NCBI RefSeq assembly: GCF_004357985.1
Contig: NZ_SMTF01000002.1
Coordinates: forward strand, 310,001-374,000
Direction: 5' to 3'
Source of the DNA: Luteimonas aestuarii
Lineage (GTDB): Bacteria; Pseudomonadota; Gammaproteobacteria; Xanthomonadales; Xanthomonadaceae
Length of the DNA: 64,000 nucleotides
The notes below the pieces were generated by a model that had not been told where the DNA came from, ran no database searches, and saw nothing but the letters and a program-made list of their open reading frames with translations. The first letter of the stretch is position 1. Each line of letters begins with the position of its first letter. The position numbers and the translations under genes were made by a program. Shown here piece by piece: positions 54,024-63,229 of this stretch.

Positions 54024-54577
54024 GCCTGCGCCCGCGGCGTGCCGGCGCTGGCGCGCGACCACTGCTGCGCCAGCAGCCGCCCCAGCGTCGCGCAGGCGTC
54101 GCCGGGCGACAGCGCGTCGGTGTCCAGCCGCAGGTCCGCGACTTCGGCGTACAGCGGCGCGCGCGCCTCGGCCAGCTGGCGCAACACGCGTTCGCGGTCC
54201 TGGGTGGCCAGCAGTGGCCGTGTCCGGTCGCGCGCCAGGCGCGACAGCTGCCGCGGCACGCCCACGTGCAAGTGCACGACGAAGCCGCGTTCGCGCATCC
54301 GCGTGCGGTTGCCGGCATCGAGCACCGCGCCACCACCCGTGGCGATGACCTGCGCCTCGCCACCCAGCAGGTCGGCCAGCGTGTCGCGTTCGCGTGCCCG
54401 GAAGCCGGTTTCGCCCTCGCATTCGAAGATCGTGGTGACGTTCGCACCCGTGCGCTTCTCGATCTCACGGTCGGCGTCGATGAACGCCAGCCCGAAGCGT
54501 CCGGCGATGCGGCGGCCGATGGACGATTTGCCGGCGCCCATGGGGCCGACCAGCACGAGGTTGGGCGCGGTTTTCAT
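54020..54577 (-). CDS. aroK: shikimate kinase
   Basis: A 185-residue P-loop kinase phosphorylating shikimate. Walker A is [20 protein letters not shown]. Shikimate contacts include [13 protein letters not shown] and FRARERDTL, then [15 protein letters not shown]. The LID Arg region is [13 protein letters not shown], and RLDTD follows. Start ATG at 54577. It is translationally coupled to aroB downstream. Confidence 0.96.
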   Translation of the reverse strand: MKTAPNLVLVGPMGAGKSSIGRRIAGRFGLAFIDADREIEKRTGANVTTIFECEGETGFRARERDTLADLLGGEAQVIATGGGAVLDAGNRTRMRERGFVVHLHVGVPRQLSRLARDRTRPLLATQDRERVLRQLAEARAPLYAEVADLRLDTDALSPGDACATLGRLLAQQWSRASAGTPRAQA

Positions 54578-54668
54578 GCCGGAATGCTAGCAGGCGTCGC
54601 GTGGGGTTAACGGCCGTCGTGCGAGGCTTTTCGTTTCAACCGCAACGACAATCAGAAGGGAGCCCGCC

Positions 54669-54872
54669 ATGTCCGTCGCCAAGGTCATCGAGATCAACGC
54701 CTCGTCGAAGTCCAGCGTCGAGGATGCCGTCAAGTCCGGCCTGAAGAAGACCGCGGAAACCGTCAAGAACATCCAGGGGGCCTGGGTCAACGAGGTCAAG
54801 GCCGTCACTACCGCCGACGGTGATGTCACCGAGTGGCGCGTGAACATGCGGGTGACGTTCGTCGTCGATTGA
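54669..54872 (+). CDS. dodecin
   Basis: A 67-residue flavin-binding dodecamer-forming protein: MSVAKVIEINASSKSSVEDA, KKTAETVKNIQGAWVNEVKA and EWRVNMRVTFVVD, with the Trp that sandwiches the flavin ring. GAAGGGAG precedes the ATG. Dodecins store or buffer FMN/riboflavin in the cytoplasm. It is a single gene between divergent aroK and the convergent kinase gene. Confidence 0.95.
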   Translation: MSVAKVIEINASSKSSVEDAVKSGLKKTAETVKNIQGAWVNEVKAVTTADGDVTEWRVNMRVTFVVD

Positions 54873-54893
54873 CGTGCCTGGCAAGGGTGGGTG

Positions 54894-57443
54894 TCACCGC
54901 TCCGCGGTGGCGGAGGTGAACACTGCCTTCGGCGGCTCCGCGCCAGCCTGCTGGTCGACCTCCACATTGTGCGGGTTCGAAAGCAGGGCACCCAGGGCGC
55001 TGGCCACGAGGTGGCTGTCGCCGAATCGTGCACGCAGTCCGTGCTCGGCATCGCGGATGCGCTGCAATCCGCCTTCGTGCTCGCCGCAGCGCAGTTCGAT
55101 TTCGCCCAGCCTGCCTGCCGCGACGAGCGTCGCCTGCATGTCTTCTCCGTAGTCCATGGACATGCGTTCGTACGCGCCACGAGCCATCGGCAACGCAGTC
55201 GTGCACTCGCCGATGGCGGCATGCAGGCTGGCGACCATCGAGCGCTGGACCAGGGTGAGGTAGTTGTCGCGGCCGAGGTAGGTTGCGCTTGCTTCCAGCG
55301 CTTCCAGCGCCAGCGGCAACGCCCGGGCAGGCTCTCCGACGTCATGCAGTGCCTGCGCGGTCGCGGATTGCAGCAAGGCCACGCTCACTTCGCCGATGCG
55401 CCTGCGGGCAAGCAGGGGATCGGCCTCCGTGGCGCGTACCCACGCCAGGGACTCACCCGCTTTTCCGGCTTGCCGCAAGGCATCGGCGATGTTGATGCGG
55501 ATGAAGGCGGCAAGCCCGGCATCGTCTGGCGCGATCTCGCGCTGCAGCTGGTCCGCGTGCCGCAAGGCACGCAATGCCGGTTCCACCTGCATCCTGCGCA
55601 AATGGTAGACGCCGCGCTCCAGCGACGCCTGCATGGCCAGCGGATTGGCGTGCTGCAGGCGCGCGCCGGCCAGCCGGTCGGTTTCGTCCAGCAGTGCGCC
55701 GGCTTCGGCGAAGGCTTGCGCGGTCTGCAAATAGGACAGCGTGCGCACCAGGGCGTAGCGAGTGGCGAGCGTGAGTTCGTGGTGCTCGCCGAAGGCCTGG
55801 GTGTAGCCGTGCACGGCCGTGCGGTACTCCACCACGCCACGCGCGGCGTCACCCAGGTTGCGCCAGGAGCGCCCCAGCAGGGTGTGGATGTCGCCACGCA
55901 CTTCGGGATCCTGCGGAAGGCTATGGTCGCGGGACGATGCGTACTCCAGCATGTCGCGGATGGTTGCGTCGTTGCCGTGGCCGCTGTTGCCGGTGCTGAT
56001 GGTGCCGAGTGCATGGTCGAGGAAACGTACCACCGCTTCGGCGCGCGCGGCCTGCTGCTGGGCGACGTGCCGTTGCCGCTCGCTGTGCCACCACAGCAGG
56101 CTGGTGCACGTGACGCCCAGGCACAGCACGACCATCGCGGCGATGATCCAGGGCCGTCGCGCACGGCTGCGTTCGAGCGTCCGTTGGAGGCGCTCGGCGG
56201 CGCGTGCCTCGGCCTCGTCGCGAGTGCGCGCAGCATGCCGCTGTGGCAGGTTGCGCAAGCGCGTGGCGAGCTCCGCGGCATCGGCGAGGCGGCGCGCGGG
56301 GTCGCTGTCGGTGGCTGCGGCGATGTCGCTGCACAGGAGCGGGTCTTCGATGTCGCGCTCCCAGCCGGGTGCCATCGGCCGGCGCAGGTCGCCGACCAGC
56401 CACTGGTAAAGGATCACGCCGAGCGCGTACAGGTCGCTGCGCACGGTCGGCGATCGCCCGGTGACAAGTTCGGGCGCCATGTACAGCGGCGTGCCGGAAC
56501 CCGCGTCGCCGGCAGGGTCGATGGTCATGCCCAGCCGCGTGATGCCCAGCGCTTCCAGTCGTTCGGGCTGCAGCAGGCGGCTGTTGCCGAAGTCGGTCAG
56601 CCGGGGCTGCCAGCGCTCGCCGCGCGACGCAACCAGCAGGTTGGCCGGCTTCAGGTCCTTGTGAAGCACGCCCACGCCGTGCGCGGCCGCCACCGCATCG
56701 GCGATCCGGGCAAAGAACGCGATCCTGTCGGCCCGGTCCATCCTGGCGAGGCGGTCGTCCTCCGCGGCCCATTCGGGTAGCGATTGGCCGCCGTACTCGC
56801 ATTCGAGGAAGAACGGTGCGGATTCGAAGTTCCAGTCGAGCACGCGGACGATGTCGTCGCGTTCGCCGAGTGTGTCGCGCAACACGCGCGACATGGTGGC
56901 TTCGCGCTTGATGGCGGACAGATGTTCGCCGTCGAGACTGAACTTGAATACGCGACGCTCGTGGCTGCGTGGATGCCGGGCCAGCCAGACCTCGCTGCCG
57001 AGGGTCTGGCCGAGCGCACGTTCGAGCACGAAATGTTCGCGGCCCGGCACCGGCTGGCCGGCCTCGAACTGCAGCACGCTGCCGGCCCGCTGGCCGACGG
57101 CGATGCGTTCCACGGCGCCATCGAAGCGGTAGCCGATGCGCGGCACGGTGGTGATGCGGTGTTCGCCCCCGGCATCGAGGGCCTTGCGCAGCTTGCCGAT
57201 GGCGGTGGCCAGGACGTGGTCCACGGTGACGCGTCCGGCCCAGACGGTGTCGAACAGTTCTTCCTTGGTCACCACCTCGCCGGCATGGCGGAGCAGCAGC
57301 GCCAGCACCTGCAACGGCTTGTGTTCGATCTCGACCGCCAGCCCCGCGACGCGCAGTTCATGGCGGGCTTCGTCGAATTCGACCGCGTCGAAGCGCCAGC
57401 GGTACAGGCGCGGGTCGCGCGTGGCGGGCAGTCCGGGGAGCAT
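54894..57443 (-). CDS. winged-helix / Ser-Thr kinase / TM / TPR fusion protein
   Basis: An 849-residue protein combining four modules. (1) OmpR/ToxR-type winged helix at about 20-108 (HKPLQVLALLLRHAGEVVTK, ending PRIGYRFDG). (2) Ser/Thr kinase at about 135-405 with K167 (RRVFKF), E181, catalytic loop HKDLKPANLL (H261, D263, N268), DFG at 284-286 and YMAPE at 321-325; all catalytic residues are present, with HKD replacing HRD. (3) One transmembrane helix at about 421-443 (WIIAAMVVLCLGVTCTSLLW). (4) A TPR-like helical domain at about 480-830, expected to be periplasmic. The start chosen is ATG at 57443; the frame is open further upstream but overlaps the divergent gene and lacks domain signal. 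Divergent from the lipoprotein gene group at 57602. DNA-bound, membrane-tethered signalling is inferred. Confidence 0.9.
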   Translation of the reverse strand: MLPGLPATRDPRLYRWRFDAVEFDEARHELRVAGLAVEIEHKPLQVLALLLRHAGEVVTKEELFDTVWAGRVTVDHVLATAIGKLRKALDAGGEHRITTVPRIGYRFDGAVERIAVGQRAGSVLQFEAGQPVPGREHFVLERALGQTLGSEVWLARHPRSHERRVFKFSLDGEHLSAIKREATMSRVLRDTLGERDDIVRVLDWNFESAPFFLECEYGGQSLPEWAAEDDRLARMDRADRIAFFARIADAVAAAHGVGVLHKDLKPANLLVASRGERWQPRLTDFGNSRLLQPERLEALGITRLGMTIDPAGDAGSGTPLYMAPELVTGRSPTVRSDLYALGVILYQWLVGDLRRPMAPGWERDIEDPLLCSDIAAATDSDPARRLADAAELATRLRNLPQRHAARTRDEAEARAAERLQRTLERSRARRPWIIAAMVVLCLGVTCTSLLWWHSERQRHVAQQQAARAEAVVRFLDHALGTISTGNSGHGNDATIRDMLEYASSRDHSLPQDPEVRGDIHTLLGRSWRNLGDAARGVVEYRTAVHGYTQAFGEHHELTLATRYALVRTLSYLQTAQAFAEAGALLDETDRLAGARLQHANPLAMQASLERGVYHLRRMQVEPALRALRHADQLQREIAPDDAGLAAFIRINIADALRQAGKAGESLAWVRATEADPLLARRRIGEVSVALLQSATAQALHDVGEPARALPLALEALEASATYLGRDNYLTLVQRSMVASLHAAIGECTTALPMARGAYERMSMDYGEDMQATLVAAGRLGEIELRCGEHEGGLQRIRDAEHGLRARFGDSHLVASALGALLSNPHNVEVDQQAGAEPPKAVFTSATAER

Positions 57444-57601
57444 GGCCGGATCATACCCGCGCAACCACGTGCGGAAGTCCGGATGGAACGATGCCGGGCG
57501 TATGCGTGCGGCGGCTTGAAGGTTCCTTGAAGCGGACGTGAGGACGCACGAACGCGCTGCGGCCAGGATCGCCTGCCAATGGCCATCGGGATGGGGGTTG
57601 C

Positions 57602-58012
57602 ATGCGATCGGGGTATTGCGGGGTTGCGATGGCGTGCGGCGTGCTGCTGGCCGCGTGCGGAGGCCCGGAGCCTGCCGGAGACGGCGCCGCCGCGCCCGTG
57701 GCGGACATGCCGGCCCGCGCAGGCGAGGTCTGGGCCATCGCCGACGGGGGCGTGGCAGACGCCCCGTCGCCGGCCGCGGTGGCGGCCTTCGTCGAAGGCC
57801 TGCACGCCTTCGTGCTGGATGGCGAGCGCTTGCATGCCGGCAGCGTCCGCCACGACGGTGCCCGCCAGGACGACGGCAGTCTGCTGTTCCTTCTCCCGGG
57901 CGGGCTGCAGGCGCGTCTGGTGCGCGACGGCGACGGCCTGCTGCTGCATCTGGGCGAGGGCGACCCGGTGCGCCTGCAGCGGCGTGCCGGCGACGGGGAG
58001 GGTGTGCCATGA
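57602..58012 (+). CDS. lipoprotein, first gene of an exported-protein operon
   Basis: A 136-residue lipoprotein: MRSGYCGVAMACGVLLAAC has lipobox LLAAC. The mature part is acidic and Ala/Gly-rich, then a compact beta-like region (GSVRHDGARQDDGSLLFLLP, LVRDGDGLLLHLGEG). No known domain. Its stop overlaps the start of the next gene (ATGA). It is divergent from the kinase-TPR gene, 158 bases away, so both promoters share that gap. Confidence 0.75.
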   Translation: MRSGYCGVAMACGVLLAACGGPEPAGDGAAAPVADMPARAGEVWAIADGGVADAPSPAAVAAFVEGLHAFVLDGERLHAGSVRHDGARQDDGSLLFLLPGGLQARLVRDGDGLLLHLGEGDPVRLQRRAGDGEGVP

Positions 58013-59241
58013 ACCGGACGATGCGCGCGATGTTGCTGGCGTTGCTGGTGGCGGCGTCGATGGTGCCGGCGACTGCTGGCGACGACGTCGGCTTCGACGA
58101 ACAGCGCATCGCCTTCACCTGGCACCGTGCGACCGGCGAGCCGCTGGACCTGCGCGAACTGGCCGAACGTTCGGAGATCGTCCAGCGCAGCAGCGGCTTC
58201 GACCGGCCCGACGCCATCGCCGCCGAACTGGCGCGGTTGCAAGGCCTGTTCGACGCGGCCGACGCCGCGACCGTGTTCACCCTCACCACCCGCGAGTACG
58301 TGGAGGAATACGACCACGTCCGCGGCGAATTCCCGGTACAGGGCCTGCAGCCGGGGCGCTATGTGTCCTTCGTGTATCCCGAGCGCGCCTCGCCGGTGCG
58401 CGAGTACCGGCTGGTGTTCACCGGCGCCGATGCCGCGCGTGCGATCCCGATGCCGGACAAGGAGCAGGCGCGCGTGTTCGATACGCGCCTGCGCCAGGCC
58501 CACCGCAGCCTGGAGCACCGCATGCGCTTTCGCGTAGTCGGCAAGGGCGACCCCGAAGGCATGGTGACGGGGGCGCGCGTGGTACGTGCGCAGTTGCTGG
58601 AATCCGTGCTGCTGGACCACGGCGGCGGCGTGGTGCATCGCACCGACCTGTCGATGCCTGCGGAGGCCTCTGCAACGGTGGCGACATTCGATCCTGTGCA
58701 GGCGGATGTCGCCGGCCTGCGCATCGGCATTCCTGCCGACGACCTGGCCCGCACCCTCGCGCGCCTGTACGGAGAACCGGTGCGCCACGATTTCAAGGCG
58801 CCCGACGGCAACGGGCTGGCAGGATGGCTGGGCGCCGAAACCGGCCGTTGCCATGCGCTGGCCGGCAGCCACGACCGCCGCCGCTTCGCGCCCGGCGTGA
58901 CCTGCGTGCAGGCGTGGTACGACGCCGAGGGCATCGTCCGCCACCTGCGCGTGCAGCGGGTGTTCGGTTACCACCGCAGCCCGGACCTGTTCCGGCAGGC
59001 GCTGTTGCGCAAGTACGGGCCGGCGGCGCAGGGCGGCGGCGCCGGACGCAGCGGCGCGTCCTATGCCTGGGGCGAACCGGTGACCTTCCATCGCGACGCC
59101 GGCGAAGCGCCGCTGCAGCGGCATCCGCTGACCGCGCACTGGTCGCAGGAGAGCGGCTGGAGCGTTGCAGGCGGCACGGTACCGGTGCTGATGACCCTGG
59201 AACTGCTGGATGCGGCCTGGTTCGCCGCGCGCGGACGCTGA
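58009..59241 (+). CDS. exported protein, 410 aa, unknown function
   Basis: A signal peptide (MLLALLVAASMVPATAG) precedes a soluble protein. Notable segments are FTLTTREYVEEYDHVRGEFP, YRLVFTGADAARAIPMPDKE, GMVTGARVVRAQLLESVLLD and a C-terminal half with RCHALAGSHDRRRFAPGVTC (two Cys) and YAWGEPVTFHRDAGEAPLQR. I recognise no domain with certainty. Start ATG at 58009, behind GGGGAGG, coupled to the upstream lipoprotein gene. Probably periplasmic. Confidence 0.75.
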   Translation: MNRTMRAMLLALLVAASMVPATAGDDVGFDEQRIAFTWHRATGEPLDLRELAERSEIVQRSSGFDRPDAIAAELARLQGLFDAADAATVFTLTTREYVEEYDHVRGEFPVQGLQPGRYVSFVYPERASPVREYRLVFTGADAARAIPMPDKEQARVFDTRLRQAHRSLEHRMRFRVVGKGDPEGMVTGARVVRAQLLESVLLDHGGGVVHRTDLSMPAEASATVATFDPVQADVAGLRIGIPADDLARTLARLYGEPVRHDFKAPDGNGLAGWLGAETGRCHALAGSHDRRRFAPGVTCVQAWYDAEGIVRHLRVQRVFGYHRSPDLFRQALLRKYGPAAQGGGAGRSGASYAWGEPVTFHRDAGEAPLQRHPLTAHWSQESGWSVAGGTVPVLMTLELLDAAWFAARGR

Positions 59242-59273
59242 CGTCCATCTGCCTGGACGATGAGGACATGTCG

Positions 59274-59882
59274 ATGAAGAAGGCTTCGATGCGGTACGAG
59301 CCTGCCGGCTGGCTGCTGTTCTTCCTGCTGGCGTTCGCGGTGCCGGCAATGGCGCAGGACGATCCCTGCCAGGGCAAGGCGTTGTGCGAGAACCCCGGCC
59401 CGTTCGTGACCGAGATCGTGCAGGCCAGTCCCAGCATGCACGGCAACAACCATCACATCCGGGTCGTCGTCCGGGTCCGCAACACCGGTGCCGAGCCGCT
59501 GGTGCTGGGCTACGTGCAGAACTCGGGCGTGATGGAGGACGAGCTGGGCAACCGCTACATCGTCGATTGGCGCTACCGCGAACACGTCAGCGGCATCGGC
59601 CAGGTGACCCGCAACCAGGCCGATGCGCAGTTCGTGCTGGCGCCCGGCGCCGCGCGCAACTTCACCTTGGTCTACCAGCGCTACACCGGGCGCAGCCCGC
59701 AGATCGCGCGCAGCTACTCGCCGGCACTGACGCTGGCGCGGCTGCAGCCGCTGTCGCAGACCCAGGTGCGCACCGAATCCGAATACAGCCTCAACTTCTT
59801 CGGCATGGGGCTGGGGGGCGCACAGGCCGCCGATGCGCTGGGCCGCGGATTGCGTCGACTGCTGGACGGGAGCAAGCGATGA
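59274..59882 (+). CDS. exported Ig-like (DUF4352-like) protein
   Basis: A 202-residue protein with signal peptide (GWLLFFLLAFAVPAMAQ). The mature part looks like an immunoglobulin-like beta domain: VTEIVQASPSMHGNNHHIRV, VRVRNTGAEPLVLGYVQNSG and MEDELGNRYIVDWRYREHVS, similar in pattern to DUF4352/TRAF-like folds. The C-terminus is Gly/Leu-rich (NFFGMGLGGAQAADALGRGL). Start taken at ATG 59274 (GAGGA seven bases upstream); an ATG at 59268 is also in frame. Its stop overlaps the start of the next gene. Confidence 0.75.
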   Translation: MKKASMRYEPAGWLLFFLLAFAVPAMAQDDPCQGKALCENPGPFVTEIVQASPSMHGNNHHIRVVVRVRNTGAEPLVLGYVQNSGVMEDELGNRYIVDWRYREHVSGIGQVTRNQADAQFVLAPGAARNFTLVYQRYTGRSPQIARSYSPALTLARLQPLSQTQVRTESEYSLNFFGMGLGGAQAADALGRGLRRLLDGSKR

Positions 59883-60190
59883 ACGCTCGTGGCGGGACGA
59901 GGACGATGGTGGCGGCGGTGGCCTTGTCGCTGCTGGCCGCCTGCGGCGCGGGCATCACCGGCACCTGGGAGGACGAGATGGGCCTCAGCCGCCTGACCTT
60001 CCAGCGCGGCGGCAAGGTGGTGCAGTCGTCGATGCTGGCGGGCGTGGAGATGGAGATGTCGTACGAGGTGGACCGCGACACCATCCGCCTGCGCAATCCG
60101 GAAGCCGCCGGGACCGCCCTGGTGTTGACCCGCATCGACCAGGACACCCTGTCCGGCCCGATGGGCCTCCGCTTCCGGCGCACGGACTGA
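59879..60190 (+). CDS. small lipoprotein, unknown function
   Basis: A 103-residue lipoprotein: VAAVALSLLAACGAGITG contains lipobox LLAAC. The mature part is a small beta-rich domain (GTWEDEMGLSRLTFQRGGKV, EMEMSYEVDRDTIRLRN, LTRIDQDTLSGPMGLRF), similar in pattern to lipocalin-like or DUF5004-type folds that assess ligand binding, though not assigned. Overlaps the preceding gene by ATGA, so it is translationally coupled. Confidence 0.75.
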   Translation: MNARGGTRTMVAAVALSLLAACGAGITGTWEDEMGLSRLTFQRGGKVVQSSMLAGVEMEMSYEVDRDTIRLRNPEAAGTALVLTRIDQDTLSGPMGLRFRRTD

Positions 60191-60252
60191 GCGGCGGCGC
60201 AGGCCGATCCCCGGCAACGACGACCAGACCATCCGACAAGAGGACCGAACCG

Positions 60253-60525
60253 ATGCGAGACCTGCTGTTTTTCGATGCCATGGTGACGCCGAAGATCGTC
60301 ACCCTGATCTACTGGCTGCTGCTGACCGCCTCCGCCGTGATGGGGCTGGTGCTGCTGTCCAAGGGATTCGGGATGATGAAGTATTCGGGCTTCGCCGGGT
60401 TTGGCATGGTGGTGGCCGCGCCGATCCTCGCGGCGGTGTCGGCGCTGTTGGCGCGGATCTACTGCGAGATCATGATCGTGCTGTTCAAGATGAACGAAGC
60501 CCTGCAGCACATCCGCAACAAGTGA
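60253..60525 (+). CDS. DUF4282 membrane protein
   Basis: A 90-residue protein with two transmembrane segments (VTLIYWLLLTASAVMGLVLL and FGMVVAAPILAAVSALLARI) and the typical DUF4282 beginning RDLLFFDAMVTPKIVTLIYW and ending IYCEIMIVLFKMNEALQHI. Start ATG at 60253. It lies 62 bases after the lipoprotein gene. Family function is not known; it would provide an inner-membrane component for the exported-protein group. Confidence 0.88.
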   Translation: MRDLLFFDAMVTPKIVTLIYWLLLTASAVMGLVLLSKGFGMMKYSGFAGFGMVVAAPILAAVSALLARIYCEIMIVLFKMNEALQHIRNK

Positions 60526-60582
60526 CGCCAATGGCGTTCGCGCGGCCTGCGCGCGACAACGTTCCGACCCGGAGATGAAGCC

Positions 60583-61089
60583 ATGACTGCGTACCTGAAG
60601 ACGACCGCACGCTGCGTCCTCGTCGGCGCCCTGCTCGCCGGGGCAGGCGCATGCGATGCGACCGGAGAGACATCGGCGCCTGCGGACGGAATCGAAGCGA
60701 TCGAGGCGAAGGTCGTGGATGCGCTGCCGCTGCGCAGCGGCTACTACGTGAGCAGCGACACGCCATGCGCGCAGGCCTCCAATGCCACCCTGCACCTGAT
60801 GCATGACGACGGGGAAGGCTATGGCGGCTTCACCACGCCGCCGTACTACTGCGCCTTCGTGCGGATCGAACAGGTCGGCCCCACCGGCTACCGGGTCGAG
60901 GAGGCCTGCGGCGACACCAATGGAGAAGGCGACGAACCGGCTGCCGCCGTGTCCCTGTACGACATCGTGAGCGACACGCACTATCGCGCAAGGCGGGAAG
61001 ACGGCTGGAAGAGTGAATCGCGTCGTTGTCCGCGGCGGGAGTTGCCGGCGTTGTGGCGCGATTCCGGCCCCGGGGATTACGTGGAATGA
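60583..61089 (+). CDS. lipoprotein, paralogue of the 61169 protein
   Basis: A 168-residue protein: signal CVLVGALLAGAGACDATGE with lipobox GAGAC. The mature part begins KVVDALPLRSGYYVSSDTPC and continues AQASNATLHLM, YCAFVRIEQVGPTGYRVEEA and RRCPRRELPALW, with four Cys that probably pair. The next gene shares VVD(A/T)LPLR.G(Y/F)YV.(S/N)D..C..(A/P)SNATL.L and the YRV(E/Q)E.C pattern, so they arose by duplication. Function unknown. Confidence 0.75.
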   Translation: MTAYLKTTARCVLVGALLAGAGACDATGETSAPADGIEAIEAKVVDALPLRSGYYVSSDTPCAQASNATLHLMHDDGEGYGGFTTPPYYCAFVRIEQVGPTGYRVEEACGDTNGEGDEPAAAVSLYDIVSDTHYRARREDGWKSESRRCPRRELPALWRDSGPGDYVE

Positions 61090-61168
61090 GCTGCAGGGCA
61101 TGCAGATCGGGCAGTGACCGCAGCTCAGGGCAGGTTTGGGATCGAATCGACACAGGAACGGGAGAACG

Positions 61169-61654
61169 ATGATGGCGAAGCATGTTTTGCGCTGGGCACC
61201 GGCCTGCACGCTGCCGCTGCTGCTGGTGGCATGCGATGCGGCGGGGGAGGCGCAACCAGCGACCACCGCCGCTGCGATGCAAACCGCGCCTGATGCAGTG
61301 GAAGTCGTGGATACCCTGCCGTTGCGACGTGGCTTCTACGTCCGCAACGACGACACCTGCGCCGCGCCGTCGAATGCGACGCTGGCGCTGGTGCGACGCG
61401 ACGGCATCACCAGCTGCGATTTCACCGCCATCCAACGGATCGGCGAATCGCGCTATCGCGTGCAGGAAACCTGCAAGGACCACCAGGGGCCGGCACCGTC
61501 GACCTACGAGTTGACGCAGGAATATGAAATCCTCGCCGAAGATCGCTACCGGGTGACCTACGAATACGGCGAGACGGTCGAGTTCGGGTTCTGCCCGCAG
61601 CAGAGCCTGCCGGAGCCGTGGAAGACCAACGACATCTCCGATCTCATCGACTAG
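61169..61654 (+). CDS. lipoprotein, paralogue of the 60583 protein
   Basis: A 161-residue lipoprotein with signal CTLPLLLVACDAAGEAQPAT (lipobox LVAC). The mature part has EVVDTLPLRRGFYVRNDDTC, SNATLALVRRDGITSCDFTA, RIGESRYRVQETCKD and FGFCPQQSLPEPW. Start ATG at 61169 with GGAG six bases upstream; an earlier in-frame reading lacks a signal peptide at its start. The 3' end overlaps the convergent kinase gene. Function unknown; probably periplasmic and disulphide-bonded. Confidence 0.75.
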   Translation: MMAKHVLRWAPACTLPLLLVACDAAGEAQPATTAAAMQTAPDAVEVVDTLPLRRGFYVRNDDTCAAPSNATLALVRRDGITSCDFTAIQRIGESRYRVQETCKDHQGPAPSTYELTQEYEILAEDRYRVTYEYGETVEFGFCPQQSLPEPWKTNDISDLID

Positions 61655-62474
61655 CGTCGCTTGAAGTCATGGGCCTGCGTTCGGCGTCCAGCGCAACGAC
61701 CAGGCTGGCCATCGCCGGCAGCGCGTTCAACGCCTGCCGGCTCACCCGTTCGTAGTGCTGCACGAAGCGTTCGACCTGCGCCCGGGTCATGCCCGTGCGC
61801 GATGGGTCGCGTGCCTGCAGCGATTGCTCCTGCTGCCAGCGCCAGTCGGGCACCACGTCGAAGCCGGGCGGCTGCAGGAACAACAGACGGTCGATGCGCG
61901 CCCACAACGCCGGGTAGTCGCGCGCCAGCGCGTCGTTGCACCAGCGCCGCCAGGTGCCGTCGGGGTCCTCGTCGCGTTCCACCGCGTTGAGCGGTTCGAT
62001 CAACGCGTCCGCCTGCTGCGCGGGCGTGCCCAGGCACCAGCCTTCGAACACGACGAGGTGGTCGCCGCTGGTCTCGTGCCACTGCGCGTCGGGCAGGCGC
62101 CGGTCGGCCAGTTTGTCGAAGGCGGGCACGCGCACGGCATCGCCCGCGCACAGGCGGTCGAGCGTGGCGCAGGCAAGGGCGACATCATGCGTGCCCGGTG
62201 GGCCGCGGGTGGCGAGCAGCGGGTGGACGTCGCGCGCGAGTCGCAAGCGTTGCGGACGGTCGAGGTAGAAGTCGTCCAGCGATACCGCCATCGCCCGCAG
62301 GCCGTGGGATGCGGCGGCCTGCACAAGCTGCGCTGCCAGCGTGGACTTGCCGGTGCCCTGCAGGCCGGAAATGCCGAGGACGTGCGTATCGTGCGCCAGC
62401 GCGTCGTCCAGCACGCGGGCGACGAAATCGTCCGAGAAACCGGCAGGCGGGGTGGGGTGCGCGGCGGGCGGCAT
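61644..62474 (-). CDS. P-loop kinase, D-glycerate 3-kinase-like
   Basis: A 276-residue P-loop protein. Walker A is [20 protein letters not shown]. Then [64 protein letters not shown] and [20 protein letters not shown], with an ASKINDRKL-like C-terminus. This is the YGR205w/GLYK-type kinase family, related to uridine kinase and phosphoribulokinase. Substrate (glycerate or a sugar) is inferred from family. Start ATG at 62474. Divergent from pdxH with 17 bases between starts. Confidence 0.85.
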   Translation of the reverse strand: MPPAAHPTPPAGFSDDFVARVLDDALAHDTHVLGISGLQGTGKSTLAAQLVQAAASHGLRAMAVSLDDFYLDRPQRLRLARDVHPLLATRGPPGTHDVALACATLDRLCAGDAVRVPAFDKLADRRLPDAQWHETSGDHLVVFEGWCLGTPAQQADALIEPLNAVERDEDPDGTWRRWCNDALARDYPALWARIDRLLFLQPPGFDVVPDWRWQQEQSLQARDPSRTGMTRAQVERFVQHYERVSRQALNALPAMASLVVALDAERRPMTSSDASR

Positions 62475-62491
62475 CGCGCGACAATAGCGCA

Positions 62492-63094
62492 ATGACCTGC
62501 GATGCCCTGCTGGAAGAAGCCCTCGCCACGTTCGCGCGCCTGTTCGACGAGGCGCAGGCCGCGGGCGAGCCCGACCGCACCGCGATGACGGTCGCGACCG
62601 CCACACGGGATGCACGTCCCTCCGCGCGCACCGTACTGCTGAAGCAGCATGACGCACGCGGCTTCGTGTTCTACACCCACCTCGATGGCCGCAAGGGCCG
62701 CGAGCTGCAGGACAACCCGCAGGCCGCGCTGCTGTTCCACTGGCCGCGCGTGCGCAACGGCGTGCAGGTCCGCATCGAAGGCGGCGTGGTCACCGTGGCC
62801 GACGACGAGGCCGACGCGTACTTCGCCTCGCGGCCGCGCGGTAGCCAGTTGGGCGCGTGGGCTTCGAAGCAATCGGAGACGTTGGAAGCCCGCGAGGATT
62901 TCGACCGCCGGATCGCCGAACTGGAGCGCGAATTCGAGGGCCGCGAAGTGCCGCGCCCGCCGCGCTGGACCGGCCTGCGCGTGCGCCCGGAGCGCATCGA
63001 GTTCTGGTACGGCGCCGAATACCGCCTGCACGAACGCTGGGTGTACGAACTGGACTGCATGGGCCAGTGCAGCAAGCGGATGCTGTATCCGTGA
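62492..63094 (+). CDS. pdxH: pyridoxamine 5'-phosphate oxidase
   Basis: A 200-residue FMN enzyme producing pyridoxal 5'-phosphate. Motifs are [99 protein letters not shown] and the C-terminal (R/K)MLYP. Start ATG at 62492. Cytoplasmic. It is the gene right after the glycerate-kinase-like gene, reading away from it. Confidence 0.96.
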   Translation: MTCDALLEEALATFARLFDEAQAAGEPDRTAMTVATATRDARPSARTVLLKQHDARGFVFYTHLDGRKGRELQDNPQAALLFHWPRVRNGVQVRIEGGVVTVADDEADAYFASRPRGSQLGAWASKQSETLEAREDFDRRIAELEREFEGREVPRPPRWTGLRVRPERIEFWYGAEYRLHERWVYELDCMGQCSKRMLYP

Positions 63095-63229
63095 GTGGCG
63101 CCAGGCAGATCCGTCCGTGGCGATGATGATGAACGCGTCGTCGCGCGTTAATGGGCTAGACGACCGCGCGCTGCCTCTGCGGCCGGAGCCCTGTCCGTCG
63201 CGGCCCAAGCCGGTGCTGCGGATGCGGGG

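Noticed and set aside
57444..58289. N-terminal extension of the winged-helix kinase in the same frame
   Set aside because: It would overlap the divergent lipoprotein gene by about 700 bases, and the extra sequence is Arg/Pro-rich with no domain.
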